Shown: positions 8,911-17,887, counted from the first letter of the stretch. The stretch: 63,005 nt of DNA from Thaumarchaeota archaeon 13_1_20CM_2_39_20 (GCA_001920395.1 MNJS01000042.1:1-63005), one strand, 5' to 3'. Numbers and translations are program-made. Notes: a model not told the origin generated them from the letters alone.

Positions 8911-10764
8911 TTGAAATTAATTTATGGTATTAGAAAAAACGATTTAAAAAGTGATATAATGTTTGTCACAAAACACGATCTGTATGCAGCGTCTGAAATT
9001 TCTGCACAAAAGAAAACAAACGAAATCTTCAATGAATTAGAAAATGAGGTTGTAAGAGGTAAAAAATTATCAGAACTATTTATGTATGATGATGTTTCAC
9101 TCTGGTGGTTTATTCATCCCACTGTATATTTATCAGTAAAGGAAGCGGTAGGTTTCATAGATTCATTTCAAGAGTTTATTGAGAGCCATAGACCAAAAGA
9201 AGTAATTGTAGCCAGTGATTTTAATAAACTTACACTAATACAACAAATTTGTAAAAAATACGATATTAAAGTTTCCTATTCGAAAATACAGTATCTACAA
9301 TTTCAAATAATATCATGGATTACAAGACAAATTCAACCATTTCGATACAAACGAATAACACAAAATAAGAGTAACACTAGACTAGAGCTTTTCAAGAATA
9401 AAAAGAAAGAAATTCCGCCAATAAAGGATAAGATAGTATTTGCCGTAGCTACTGCTTACAGAAGGAAAATCTTTGATCTTAATACGGGTGATTCCAAATA
9501 TGGGGAGTTTTTGATCGGACCTGTCATTGATATGGTGCAAAAAATGGGTAAAGAAGTTGTATGTATAGACACTGATTATACATTTAATGGACAATTTGAT
9601 CTGTATTCACAAAGGTTACACGAAGACATTCCGTGGTTTCCACTCGAAATTATAATCGATAAAATTAGTTCAAATACTAAACTAAACAAATTTCTAAATT
9701 TCTATGCTCAAATTATTAATGATAATGAATTTAATTCAATTTTTACTTATGATAAAATTAACTATTGGAAGCAGCTTGAAAATGACTTCATTAGCATGAG
9801 TTATTTTCCTTATCTTCCAACATATATTGGATTAATTGATTCATGCGACAAATTTTTTAAAACGAATAGACCACGAGTTATCTTTATTCCATATGAAGCT
9901 GGTCCACTAGCACTGCCTATTATTATAGCATGCCAAAAAAATAACATACGGACAATTGGTTTTCAACATGGGCTTATCTATGGAATAAATCCTGATTATT
10001 CGCATCGTAATTTTAGATCAGAAAAAGATCCTATGGGAATGCCTTTACCAGATTATCTTTTACTATTTGGCAATTTTGCAAAAAATAAACTAATAGAACA
10101 GAAAACATATCCTCGAGAAAAACTGGTGGTTTTTGGCCACTCAATGTATTTTGACGTAGACAAAGCCATTTCAGTTCTTAGTACCATTGATATAAAAGAG
10201 AAATATAAAATTCCAAAAAACAAGAAAATAATCCTATTTACAACAGGCAGATTTCAGAGATATTACCATGGTTTTGAAACACGAAATCATGATGAAAAAA
10301 TATTAGAAAAATTACTTCAAGAGTTTGGAAATAATGCTGATTACCATGTAATCTTGAAGCCTCATCCCACAGAGGATTATCTAGAATATTACAGGAATCT
10401 AATATCTCAGTATAAGGCTACAAATTTTGTTATTGTACAGAGCGATTTGTTTGAATTATTATACATGGCTGATGTTGTTGTGTGTTATTTTTCAACTATA
10501 CTTTTAGATTCTATCACATTATGTAAATTTGCCATTGAAGTAGACTTTGGAGAGACTGTATCCACCATTCCATTTAGAGAATCAAATGTAATACTGAATT
10601 CTGACTTGAACTCATTACAGAAAAATATAAAAAATTTGTTATACGATGATGTCATTAAAAAATCTCTCAAGAAAAACATGGCAGATTTCATCAAAGAACA
10701 TTTCAACATTCCTAATTTTATGGCGTACGATCAGATAAAATCATTAATTGAAGATAACTCGTAA
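8911..10764 (+). CDS. Large capsule-type GT-B protein (surface carbohydrate biosynthesis)
   Basis: This 617-residue protein starts at TTG; an upstream TATA-like box supports this. The C-terminal half has the QHGLIYG motif (about residues 353-359), HSMYFDVDKAI, ILFTTGRFQRYY, VILKPHPTEDYLEYY and MADVVVCYFSTILLDSI. This series is seen in capsule/teichoic-type GT-B transferases (KpsS-, CDP-glycerophosphotransferase- and polysialyltransferase-related). The N-terminal half is of unknown function. Given the neighbouring nonulosonate-like pathway, it is a candidate polymerising or NulO-transferring enzyme. Its codons are visibly more AT-rich than those of the housekeeping genes, suggesting transfer or island drift. 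Confidence 0.7.
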   Translation: MKLIYGIRKNDLKSDIMFVTKHDLYAASEISAQKKTNEIFNELENEVVRGKKLSELFMYDDVSLWWFIHPTVYLSVKEAVGFIDSFQEFIESHRPKEVIVASDFNKLTLIQQICKKYDIKVSYSKIQYLQFQIISWITRQIQPFRYKRITQNKSNTRLELFKNKKKEIPPIKDKIVFAVATAYRRKIFDLNTGDSKYGEFLIGPVIDMVQKMGKEVVCIDTDYTFNGQFDLYSQRLHEDIPWFPLEIIIDKISSNTKLNKFLNFYAQIINDNEFNSIFTYDKINYWKQLENDFISMSYFPYLPTYIGLIDSCDKFFKTNRPRVIFIPYEAGPLALPIIIACQKNNIRTIGFQHGLIYGINPDYSHRNFRSEKDPMGMPLPDYLLLFGNFAKNKLIEQKTYPREKLVVFGHSMYFDVDKAISVLSTIDIKEKYKIPKNKKIILFTTGRFQRYYHGFETRNHDEKILEKLLQEFGNNADYHVILKPHPTEDYLEYYRNLISQYKATNFVIVQSDLFELLYMADVVVCYFSTILLDSITLCKFAIEVDFGETVSTIPFRESNVILNSDLNSLQKNIKNLLYDDVIKKSLKKNMADFIKEHFNIPNFMAYDQIKSLIEDNS

Positions 10765-10843
10765 CGTAGTGGAGTTTTTATAATAATTCGTTTGTAGCGT
10801 TATTGATATTCTAGCTAAATTATAAATACATTCTATTCAAAAA

Positions 10844-11845
10844 ATGAGTATGCAAAATTCAAAACTAGAAGATCTTTATTCTTTGTCAAGCAAAATTAGT
10901 TGTAAAGAAATGTGGTCTAAAGTTAAAAACTATGAGGCTATTGCTGTATCCAGAGATCAAGAACTGATCAAATATTTGGATCAATACACACAAAGAGTAA
11001 AGAGCAATATCGCAATAATTAGAGACAAATGTCCATTATGTGATTCAAAGGATTTTAAATTCCTCTTTGTAAAACATGGTTTTGATCATATGTTATGTAA
11101 TAATTGTGATCTAATTTTCACTCTACAAATTATTGATGAAAACAAATTGAAGTATATGGAATCAGGAAAAGAAGGCGATCTTTATGGTGACCTTAAAAAA
11201 GATTCTATATTAGGTGATTTTGATAGAAAAAAATTCGAGATCGTTTTTGAAGAACTTGAAAAATACTCTAAGATAAAAAATATTTTTGATTTTGGTAGTC
11301 AACTTGGTAGCTTTTTAGATTGGGCAAGTGAAAAATATTCCATTGTTGGTCATGAATATCATGCTTCCCTTGGGGAGATTGCACAGAGTAAAGGACATAC
11401 TGTCTTGAGTGATAATCTTGCTACCATAAAACTAGATAGAGAATATGATTTGATTACATGTTGGGATTATTTGGATCACGTTACTAATCCTAAAGAAACA
11501 ATCAGAAATCTAAGCAAATACTTGAAAAAAGGAGGACTATTCTTTTTTGCTATAAATAACCGAGATAGTCTTTCTGGTAGGGTGATGCATGAAGACTCTC
11601 CAATGTTTATTGGTCCTCATCACACTATGCATTATGGAATAAAACAACTAAAACTTTTGATGAAAGATTATGAGTTTTTGTATTCATATTCATATGTATC
11701 AGAACTTAACTGGATTTCTAATTGGCTAAATTTTAAAAATCCAGAATTTGGTGATTCCCCACTTTTGTTTGAGTTACTTGATCCTAAAAAAATAACTCAA
11801 CTTGGAATGGGTATAAAGGTAAATGCAGGATTTCGAAAGATATAA
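10844..11845 (+). CDS. Zinc-ribbon plus SAM methyltransferase
   Basis: This 333-residue protein has a Cys4 knuckle formed by CPLCDS and LCNNCDLIF at about residues 64-93, followed by a class I methyltransferase core with IFDFGSQLGSFLDWA (motif I), DLITCWDYLDHVTNPKETI and YLKKGGLFFFAI. This combination is frequent in sugar C- and O-methyltransferases of surface-glycan and antibiotic-sugar clusters. ATG codons occur at 10844 and 10850. The TATA-like tataaata at 10821-10828 lies about 26 nt before 10850, so the second ATG may be the real start. The substrate is unknown. Confidence 0.75.
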   Translation: MSMQNSKLEDLYSLSSKISCKEMWSKVKNYEAIAVSRDQELIKYLDQYTQRVKSNIAIIRDKCPLCDSKDFKFLFVKHGFDHMLCNNCDLIFTLQIIDENKLKYMESGKEGDLYGDLKKDSILGDFDRKKFEIVFEELEKYSKIKNIFDFGSQLGSFLDWASEKYSIVGHEYHASLGEIAQSKGHTVLSDNLATIKLDREYDLITCWDYLDHVTNPKETIRNLSKYLKKGGLFFFAINNRDSLSGRVMHEDSPMFIGPHHTMHYGIKQLKLLMKDYEFLYSYSYVSELNWISNWLNFKNPEFGDSPLLFELLDPKKITQLGMGIKVNAGFRKI

Positions 11846-11895
11846 TGCTGAAATACTTGATCACTAAGTGCTTATAACCATATAATGTAATTGTA

Positions 11896-13227
11896 TTGGA
11901 AGATGTAGAAGTGAAAAAGAACTATAAAAAATCTTTCAAATATCTTGAACAGTCACGAAAGCTAATTCCTTCTTTGACACAAACATTCAGTAGGGCTGCC
12001 TACACATTTGTTGAAGGTGCCTATCCCGTATATGCAGCAAAAGGAACAGGTTCGCATTTTGTAGACGTTGATGGTAACGAATACATAGATTACTTATGTG
12101 GCTTGGGACCTATAATTCTTGGACACAAGTATACCCAAGTAGACAAAGCAATTAAAGAACAATTGAAGGATGGAATTTTATTTTCTTTACCTCATAAGTT
12201 AGAGATTGACGTTGCAGAACTATTATGTAAAATGATTCCATGTTCTGAAATGGTAAAATTTTCAAAAACTGGTTCTGGTGCAGCAACTGGTGCGGTACGG
12301 GGGGCAAGAGCAATTACCAAACGTGATAAAATTGCTTACTGTGGTTCAGGTGGGGTCTGGCATGATTGGTATGCATGTATCATAAGCAGAAATCGCGGAG
12401 TACCAGAATTCAATAATGATCTGATCCTCCCTTTTGATTATAATGATATTGAAAGTCTTGAATACATATTCGAAAAACATCCTAGTCAAATTTCTTGTGT
12501 ATTTATGGAACCTACTATTTTTGAGAAGCCTACAAACTCATTTCTCCAAAAAGTCAAGAAATTAGCAAGGGAAAATGGTTCTGTTTTAATATTTGATGAA
12601 ATTGTTACGGGATTTAGGTTGGCTAATGGGGGTGGTCAAGAATACTTTGGGGTTGAACCGGATATTGCAGTTTTGGGGAAAGGTATTGCTAATGGGATGC
12701 CACTATCTGCCGTAGTTGGTAAGTCTGAATACATGAAGGTATTTGACGATGTGTTCTTTTCTACAACATACGCAAGTGAAACATTGTCCTTGGCTGCAGC
12801 TCGTGCAACAATTAATGAATTCAAAGAAAAATCAGTAATTAAGAAGATGTGGAAGAACGGAAATATGTTAATGAATCAGTTCAATATAATTTCACAAGAA
12901 CAAGGGCTCGATATTATGTTGACTGGTTATCCTGTTAGAATGCGACTAACTTGTAATGACGATAAAGGAAATGATTCAATATTAATGAAGAGTCTTCTAA
13001 TTCAGGAAATGGTAACTAGAGGAATTTTCATGCATCCTGGGGTTGAGTATATCTCGTTTTCTCATAGTGTAGAAGATGTTAATAAAACCATAAAATCTTA
13101 TAATGATGCTGTATTGATTGTCAAAAAAGCAGTAAGAGAAAATAAAGTCGAATCTTATCTAAAAGGCAAGCCCATAAGGTCTGTATATACTGTGATAAAA
13201 CCATCTGAGAAAAAACTCGCTAATTGA
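11896..13227 (+). CDS. Class III aminotransferase, glutamate-1-semialdehyde aminomutase-like
   Basis: This 443-residue PLP enzyme is of the HemL-like class III type. It has GHKYTQVDKAI, SKTGSGAATGAVRGARAIT (substrate/PLP phosphate region), LIFDEIVTGFRLANGG with the PLP aspartate, and LGKGIANGMPLSAVVG with the Schiff-base lysine at about residue 262. A true HemL would be expected in a haem context. Here it lies among glycan genes, and HemL-like aminotransferases recur in bacterial surface-sugar loci beside SpsF/NeuB-type genes, so transamination of a keto-sugar or side chain is more likely. The TTG at 11896 is the modelled start and is uncertain. Confidence 0.75.
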   Translation: MEDVEVKKNYKKSFKYLEQSRKLIPSLTQTFSRAAYTFVEGAYPVYAAKGTGSHFVDVDGNEYIDYLCGLGPIILGHKYTQVDKAIKEQLKDGILFSLPHKLEIDVAELLCKMIPCSEMVKFSKTGSGAATGAVRGARAITKRDKIAYCGSGGVWHDWYACIISRNRGVPEFNNDLILPFDYNDIESLEYIFEKHPSQISCVFMEPTIFEKPTNSFLQKVKKLARENGSVLIFDEIVTGFRLANGGGQEYFGVEPDIAVLGKGIANGMPLSAVVGKSEYMKVFDDVFFSTTYASETLSLAAARATINEFKEKSVIKKMWKNGNMLMNQFNIISQEQGLDIMLTGYPVRMRLTCNDDKGNDSILMKSLLIQEMVTRGIFMHPGVEYISFSHSVEDVNKTIKSYNDAVLIVKKAVRENKVESYLKGKPIRSVYTVIKPSEKKLAN

Positions 13228-13263
13228 AGTAAAAACATAACCTACATATGTTTATTCTTTATA

Positions 13264-14283
13264 TCAATAGGAAAATTCATCTAGTAATTCATTGATGATT
13301 TTATGAAGTTTTTCTTGTGAGATTTTTGGCGCAGTTTCAGAACCAAACTGTTGCACCGAAATTTTCTTTTTGTTAATTTCTCTTGAAATTTTGTACATGT
13401 TTCCCAAATCATGGCAAAATGGTATCTCACTTGGTGAAATTAAATATTCATGAAACCGTTCACCTTCTCTTGCGGTAGAAATTCTAATAGGTGATATTTT
13501 TGTCCTATTTGCATCGTATCTATTATTGTATACATCTAGAATTCCTCTTGCAAGTTCAGTTATTCTGACTGAAGGCATTTTGAGAATGAAAATTTCGCCA
13601 TCTTTTGCTATGTGAGTAATTTTTAATATGAGTGAAGCAGCTTCTGGTATTGACATTATAAAACGAGTCATCCTCTTATCAGTTACCGTGATTGGAAGTC
13701 CCTTTCTGACTTGCTCTAGGAAAATCTGGAAAACAGATCCTCGCGAACCAATTACATTGCCAAAACGTACTATGGCAAAAATAGTTTTACCGCGACCACG
13801 ATACGAGCTGGCCTTTGCTGTGAGTCTTTCAGCCAATAGTTTACTTGCTCCTAAGGTACTAGTTGGGTTAGTTGCCTTGTCAGTGCTTATCAAAATAAAC
13901 TTTGAAACATCTTCTAAAAGTGCTGTTTCCAAAATATTGCTTGTGCCAATAACATTTGTCTTTACCGCATCAAATGGATTTTGCTCACAAATATCAACAT
14001 GTTTCATAGCAGCTGCATGAAATACAATATCTGCATTTCTGATAGCTAGATTCAGTCTATCTCTATCTCTTACATCACCCATCATGAATGTAAAAATGGG
14101 ATTATTTCCAATGATTCGCCTTGTTTCAAAAATGGAGTTTTCGTCATTAGTAAATATTCTAATAGCTCTAGGTTTGTGTTTAATTAATTCCATGATGAGA
14201 CCTAATCCTATAGAACCTGTGCCACCAGTTATCAAAATATTCTTACCACTAAATTCTGTCAATTTGCTTTCTTTATTCTTCAT
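13264..14283 (-). CDS. UDP-GlcNAc-type 4,6-dehydratase (PseB/LegB/CapE-like SDR)
   Basis: This 339-residue extended short-chain dehydrogenase has the NAD-binding motif ILITGGTGSIGLGL at residues 16-29 and GDVRDRDRL, VFHAAAMKHVDICEQNPF and the STDKATNPTSTLGASKLLAE catalytic block. The TDK triad and LGASK, with the usual SDR tyrosine replaced, are typical of FlaA1/PseB/CapE-type dehydratases. They convert a UDP-N-acetyl amino sugar to its 4-keto-6-deoxy form, the first committed step to 6-deoxy amino sugars and to legionaminic or pseudaminic acids. It heads a minus-strand group with the Gfo/Idh and SpsF-like genes. Confidence 0.85.
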   Translation of the reverse strand: MKNKESKLTEFSGKNILITGGTGSIGLGLIMELIKHKPRAIRIFTNDENSIFETRRIIGNNPIFTFMMGDVRDRDRLNLAIRNADIVFHAAAMKHVDICEQNPFDAVKTNVIGTSNILETALLEDVSKFILISTDKATNPTSTLGASKLLAERLTAKASSYRGRGKTIFAIVRFGNVIGSRGSVFQIFLEQVRKGLPITVTDKRMTRFIMSIPEAASLILKITHIAKDGEIFILKMPSVRITELARGILDVYNNRYDANRTKISPIRISTAREGERFHEYLISPSEIPFCHDLGNMYKISREINKKKISVQQFGSETAPKISQEKLHKIINELLDEFSY

Positions 14284-14351
14284 AATAATTTATCACCAAT
14301 AAAGGGAATTTGTTACAACATAAAACCATTTCTAGAAACCAGATGCACCAG

Positions 14352-15353
14352 TTAGTTGATTATTTTCTGTTTACTCCCAACATCACTACTTTTCTCAATA
14401 GATTCTAAAATTTTTAAAATGTTATAATCATCTTCAAACGTATATGGTTGTTCTACTTCACCTTTTATTGATTTTACAAACATGGACATTTCTTCCACAT
14501 ATGGGCCATCTCCATGAATATAGTTTTTCTCTATGCCACCATCGTCAATTTTTGTATTTTTCCACCCCGCTTCTTTGGTATAGTACCCAATGGTTCTATC
14601 TGACCAATCAGCAAATATTACGCCATCTTCACCGAGTATCTTTAACTGTCTGTATGGGAATCTGGCAATCACATCCACGGTCAAATTTCCTCTAATGCCA
14701 TTTTGAAATTCTAGTAAAACACTGTAAATGTCGTCTATGTCAGCTTCTAATTTTGATACCTTTGTTTTCAATCCAAATACATTACTTATCTTGCCAAAAG
14801 TTGATGTGAGCCAAATTAGTTCAAATGGAACTATTTCTCTGCATGCACCAGTCTCTCTTTTTGAAACATAGAATTTCCTATAATCTTCCCAAGGGTGCCA
14901 GTCTGGAAGATACTGGCCAGAGTGATAAAGAAATGCTAGTGGCTTTCCTATCTTGTTTGCTTTTAAAATATTGTTAACACTGACTACTATGGGGTGATAT
15001 CTCATTGTACAAGACGGCAAACCAATTATGTCTGAATCCTTCAACTCACGTATGATCTCCTCCATGTCATCTTGTACTACACTAGCTTCTGTAAAGAAAT
15101 GCACCTTATTTTTAATAGCTACCTTGGCATATTTCATATGAAGATCTGGTGGAGTAGAAATTACCATTGCATTTGGATTCTCTTTTAATGCATTTGAAAT
15201 GTCGGTAAATGCTGATATCTGATATTTTTCATTTGCTTCTTTGCATCTATCTCCTCTAGTATCAAACCCAATGACATCAGTGTGTCCTAATTGTTTCAAG
15301 TTTCTTATCCTTCTCTTTCCCATAGAGCCTAAACCCACAACTAAAAATTTCAT
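14352..15353 (-). CDS. Gfo/Idh/MocA-family sugar oxidoreductase
   Basis: This 333-residue protein has an N-terminal Rossmann domain (FLVVGLGSMGKRRIRNLKQLG) and AMVISTPPDLHMKYAKVAI, the typical Gfo/Idh loop. A C-terminal beta-sheet substrate domain follows. EASVVQDD stands where many members have the EKP motif, so the catalytic lysine position appears altered. Family members oxidise or reduce sugars or nucleotide sugars with NAD(P). Legionaminic-acid loci often carry such an enzyme (PtmF type). The stop overlaps the start region of its neighbour in the same orientation by 4 nt, so it is co-transcribed with the SpsF-like gene. Confidence 0.8.
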   Translation of the reverse strand: MKFLVVGLGSMGKRRIRNLKQLGHTDVIGFDTRGDRCKEANEKYQISAFTDISNALKENPNAMVISTPPDLHMKYAKVAIKNKVHFFTEASVVQDDMEEIIRELKDSDIIGLPSCTMRYHPIVVSVNNILKANKIGKPLAFLYHSGQYLPDWHPWEDYRKFYVSKRETGACREIVPFELIWLTSTFGKISNVFGLKTKVSKLEADIDDIYSVLLEFQNGIRGNLTVDVIARFPYRQLKILGEDGVIFADWSDRTIGYYTKEAGWKNTKIDDGGIEKNYIHGDGPYVEEMSMFVKSIKGEVEQPYTFEDDYNILKILESIEKSSDVGSKQKIIN

Positions 15354-16120
15354 TTACTCTTCTTTCTCTTCTTCAATGCTATTTTAGTCATTTTCTTTTC
15401 AAAATTTTGTTTATATTTTTCCTTGACGGATTCATTGATTTTCTGCCATTCCGGGTTTTTATTGAATAATTCAATTATATCAGTAAGCGAGAATTGAGAT
15501 GGAAGATTTTCGTAGATTTTCTTTATTAGCTCAAAGTCTTGAGGATAATCTACAGAAAGCCGTATGTCAGGTCTAATCCATTTTTTATTTCGTGGCCTAA
15601 GTTTTCCAACATTGAAAAAACGGCTACCTATTATGAATTTTCCCCAACCTGTTTCAGCAACTTTCGTCTTTTTAGCCTGCATCAATTTTTCTAGTTTTCT
15701 CATTTTTATGCCTAGAGGTGAAACGCCAAATGGTAAATTTTCCCAATACAAAAAATCAAACTTATTTTCCGATAATTTTCTACATGTTTCATCAATAAGA
15801 ACGGGTTCACAAAAAACATCATCACCTTCCACTACGACAAATTGATCAACCCCATATTTTTTTGCTGCTAGGTAAAGTCTGTTTAAGATATCTTTGTTGT
15901 CACCTCTGAAAATTTCGATATTGTCATCCTTTAGTAATCGTACTAAATTATCATCAGATTCATGTGTTGTAGTACAGACAACTATATCCTTGACATTTTC
16001 ACAAGTTCTTATTCTATCGATAAGGATCTTAATTAATGGTTTATGATCAATCTCTAATAACGCCTTTTTTGGAAGTCTGCTAGATGCAGTTCTTACTGTC
16101 AAAAAAATAATACAATTCAT
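15350..16120 (-). CDS. SpsF-type cytidylyltransferase (acylneuraminate cytidylyltransferase-like)
   Basis: The nucleotidyltransferase fold starts with IIFLTVRTASSRLPKKALLEI, which has the R-x2-S-x-R-L-P-x-K signature of SpsF and CMP-sugar synthetases. Next come VVCTTTHESDDNLVRLL, FRGDNKDILNRLYLAA and FVVVEGDDVFCEPV with the metal-binding acidic pair. The family activates 2-keto-3-deoxy sugars as CMP derivatives. I chose the ATG at 16120 over the upstream frame start at 16213, because the fold begins there and it leaves about 100 bp for divergent promoters before the aminotransferase at 16222. It is the best candidate for the activating step of the nonulosonic acid. Confidence 0.75.
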   Translation of the reverse strand: MNCIIFLTVRTASSRLPKKALLEIDHKPLIKILIDRIRTCENVKDIVVCTTTHESDDNLVRLLKDDNIEIFRGDNKDILNRLYLAAKKYGVDQFVVVEGDDVFCEPVLIDETCRKLSENKFDFLYWENLPFGVSPLGIKMRKLEKLMQAKKTKVAETGWGKFIIGSRFFNVGKLRPRNKKWIRPDIRLSVDYPQDFELIKKIYENLPSQFSLTDIIELFNKNPEWQKINESVKEKYKQNFEKKMTKIALKKRKKSK

Positions 16121-16136
16121 TTCTCTGATGGGTTGC

Positions 16137-16200
16137 TTACAATAATTAACTTTTTTTACCCATGTGGGATTTATCCGATTTCTAAGGGTTAATATTGTAA
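16137..16200. promoter_or_regulatory. Imperfect inverted repeat in divergent promoter region
   Basis: TTACAATAATTAAC (16137-16150) and GTTAATATTGTAA (16188-16200) are near-perfect reverse complements differing by one base gap, separated by 37 bp. They lie between the starts of the SpsF-like gene (16120, minus) and the DegT aminotransferase (16222, plus). They could be two operator half sites controlling both directions. Confidence 0.4.
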
Positions 16201-16221
16201 AATCAATTTTCATACTTAAGG

Positions 16222-17364
16222 ATGCCTAAGTGGAAAATACCTCTTTACAAAGTCTATGCTGATGAAGATGATGTAAAGTCTGTTTCAAAAGTAATTAGGC
16301 GTGGTATGGATTGGGCAATTGGGCCTGAGATAGAACTTTTTGAGAAATTACTTGCAAAATATGTAGGATCTGATTATTGTGTTGCATTTAATTCTGGCAC
16401 ATCGGCCTTACATGCATCTTTACTTGCAGCAGGGCTTGGAACAAATGAGAAGATTCTTGTACCTTCATTCACGTTTATTGCAACTGCAAATTGTGTGTTA
16501 ATGGTAAGAGCCACTCCAACTTTTGTTGACATCGAAGAAGAAACTTTTGGTTTAAACCCAGAACTTATTGAGCACCATGTTGACAGAAAAACTAGATGTA
16601 TTATTCCAGTTCATTATGCAGGGATGGCATGCAAAATACAAGAAATTACAGAAATTTCAAAACGAAATAAAATGTGGCTAATTGAAGATGCAGCTGAATC
16701 GCTGGGAGCCAAAATAAACGGGAAAATGGTAGGCACGTTTGGACAAATGTCAGTATTTAGTTTCGCAGGAAACAAGGTGTTAACGGCTGGAGAAGGAGGT
16801 GCAGTTACAACCAACTCTAAATCTTTATTTGAAAAACTAAAACTGATAAGATCTCACGGCCGTGTAGATAGGCAAAACTATTTTTCATCGACATCAAAAT
16901 CAGACTATGTTACAATAGGTTACAACTGGAGAATGTCAAGTATGACAGCAGCTCTCGCAGTATCTCAATTGAGAAAAATTGAAAAACTGATTAATCTACG
17001 CTGCAAAAATGCTGGATATCTAAATTCTAGGCTAAAGAGATTAAACAGTATAAAAGTTCCACAGGTGCCGCCAGGATATCGACACGCTTACCAGCTTTAT
17101 TCGATATTACTACCTAATTCAGGTTTTAGAAATAGATTGATTGATTACCTTGCAAAAAGAGGCATTATGACCAAAATATTCTTTGACCCAATCCATTTGA
17201 CAAGTTTTTATAAGAAAATAGGATATGATAAAAAATTAAAACTACAAGTTACAGAATCTGTTTCACAAAGAATCCTTACGTTACCGATGTATCCTGGATT
17301 AAAGAAGGAGGAGCTTGAATACATCTGTGACTCGATTGAAGAATTTGTTGAACATAAAAAATAA
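16222..17364 (+). CDS. DegT/DnrJ/EryC1/StrS sugar aminotransferase (LegC/PseC-like)
   Basis: This 380-residue PLP enzyme has all family landmarks: YCVAFNSGTSALHASLLA, ILVPSFTFIATANCVLM, IPVHYAGMACKI, LIEDAAESLGA with the PLP-binding aspartate, and FAGNKVLTAGEGG with the internal aldimine lysine at residue 185. Such enzymes aminate 4-keto-6-deoxy nucleotide sugars, the step after the 4,6-dehydratase encoded about 2 kb away. Together the two would give a 4-amino-4,6-dideoxy sugar. The gene is divergent from the dehydratase/oxidoreductase/SpsF group and is followed by a 79-residue cysteine-rich protein 3 bp downstream. Confidence 0.88.
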   Translation: MPKWKIPLYKVYADEDDVKSVSKVIRRGMDWAIGPEIELFEKLLAKYVGSDYCVAFNSGTSALHASLLAAGLGTNEKILVPSFTFIATANCVLMVRATPTFVDIEEETFGLNPELIEHHVDRKTRCIIPVHYAGMACKIQEITEISKRNKMWLIEDAAESLGAKINGKMVGTFGQMSVFSFAGNKVLTAGEGGAVTTNSKSLFEKLKLIRSHGRVDRQNYFSSTSKSDYVTIGYNWRMSSMTAALAVSQLRKIEKLINLRCKNAGYLNSRLKRLNSIKVPQVPPGYRHAYQLYSILLPNSGFRNRLIDYLAKRGIMTKIFFDPIHLTSFYKKIGYDKKLKLQVTESVSQRILTLPMYPGLKKEELEYICDSIEEFVEHKK

Positions 17365-17367
17365 CTC

Positions 17368-17607
17368 ATGTCCAATCTTATAACATACCGCGTATATTCA
17401 ACCGAAATTAATTTAGGAAAGAGGACGATAAGAACAACGTTGAAAAAAACATGCTCTGTATGCAAAACTGACTTTGAATGTCTCGATTCTACTAATTGTT
17501 GGTGTTTTGATATACCTAAATTGTCACAAGATCAAATTAACACTAATGGTTGTATGTGCAAAAACTGCTTAATGAAAAAATATAAAGAAAAACTGTTACA
17601 ACAATAA
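17368..17607 (+). CDS. Cysteine-rich CWC-family small protein
   Basis: This 79-residue protein has the pattern CSVCKTDFECLD...CWCFDIP...CMCKNCL, matching the cysteine-rich CWC family (named for its Cys-Trp-Cys motif), which probably binds zinc or iron. The function of the family is not established. It starts 3 bp after the aminotransferase stop, so it is almost certainly co-transcribed, an unusual partner for a sugar aminotransferase. In bacteria CWC proteins occur as free-standing small proteins without clear pathway links. Confidence 0.75.
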   Translation: MSNLITYRVYSTEINLGKRTIRTTLKKTCSVCKTDFECLDSTNCWCFDIPKLSQDQINTNGCMCKNCLMKKYKEKLLQQ

Positions 17608-17654
17608 ATCTGATAAAATAATTTTGTTTGGTTTCTAAAGGTCTATTTGTAAAA

Positions 17655-17663
17655 TTTTAAATA
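17655..17663 (+). promoter_or_regulatory. TATA-like box for the gene at 17687
   Basis: ttttaaata is centred 28 nt upstream of a TTG start, which supports a leaderless transcript and the chosen start of the 66-residue acidic protein. Confidence 0.5.
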
Positions 17664-17686
17664 CGTTTGATGAATAAAATCAAGTA

Positions 17687-17887
17687 TTGATTAAAGCAAA
17701 CTTCAAGATATCTAAGACTAGCAGATTTGATACAGAAGAAAAAGATAAAACAAATGAAAACGAGAATGAAAAAGAACTAACACAAACTGAATTCGAAGAA
17801 TTTATCATCAAATCTGGAGCTTCAGGCTCGTTTATGGTCTTTAGATCGGACAAGCCTGAAGAAGAACTTGGATTAGAAGAAATCTAA
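17687..17887 (+). CDS. Small acidic protein of unknown function
   Basis: This 66-residue highly charged protein is rich in Glu and Lys (a TEEKDKTNENENEKE run near residues 16-30), with a C-terminal half TEFEEFIIKSGASGSFMVF. I recognise no domain. It starts at TTG with a well-placed TATA-like box, is followed by the DUF115 gene 45 bp downstream on the same strand, and has no long competing frame. It is probably real but its function is unknown. Confidence 0.55.
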   Translation: MIKANFKISKTSRFDTEEKDKTNENENEKELTQTEFEEFIIKSGASGSFMVFRSDKPEEELGLEEI

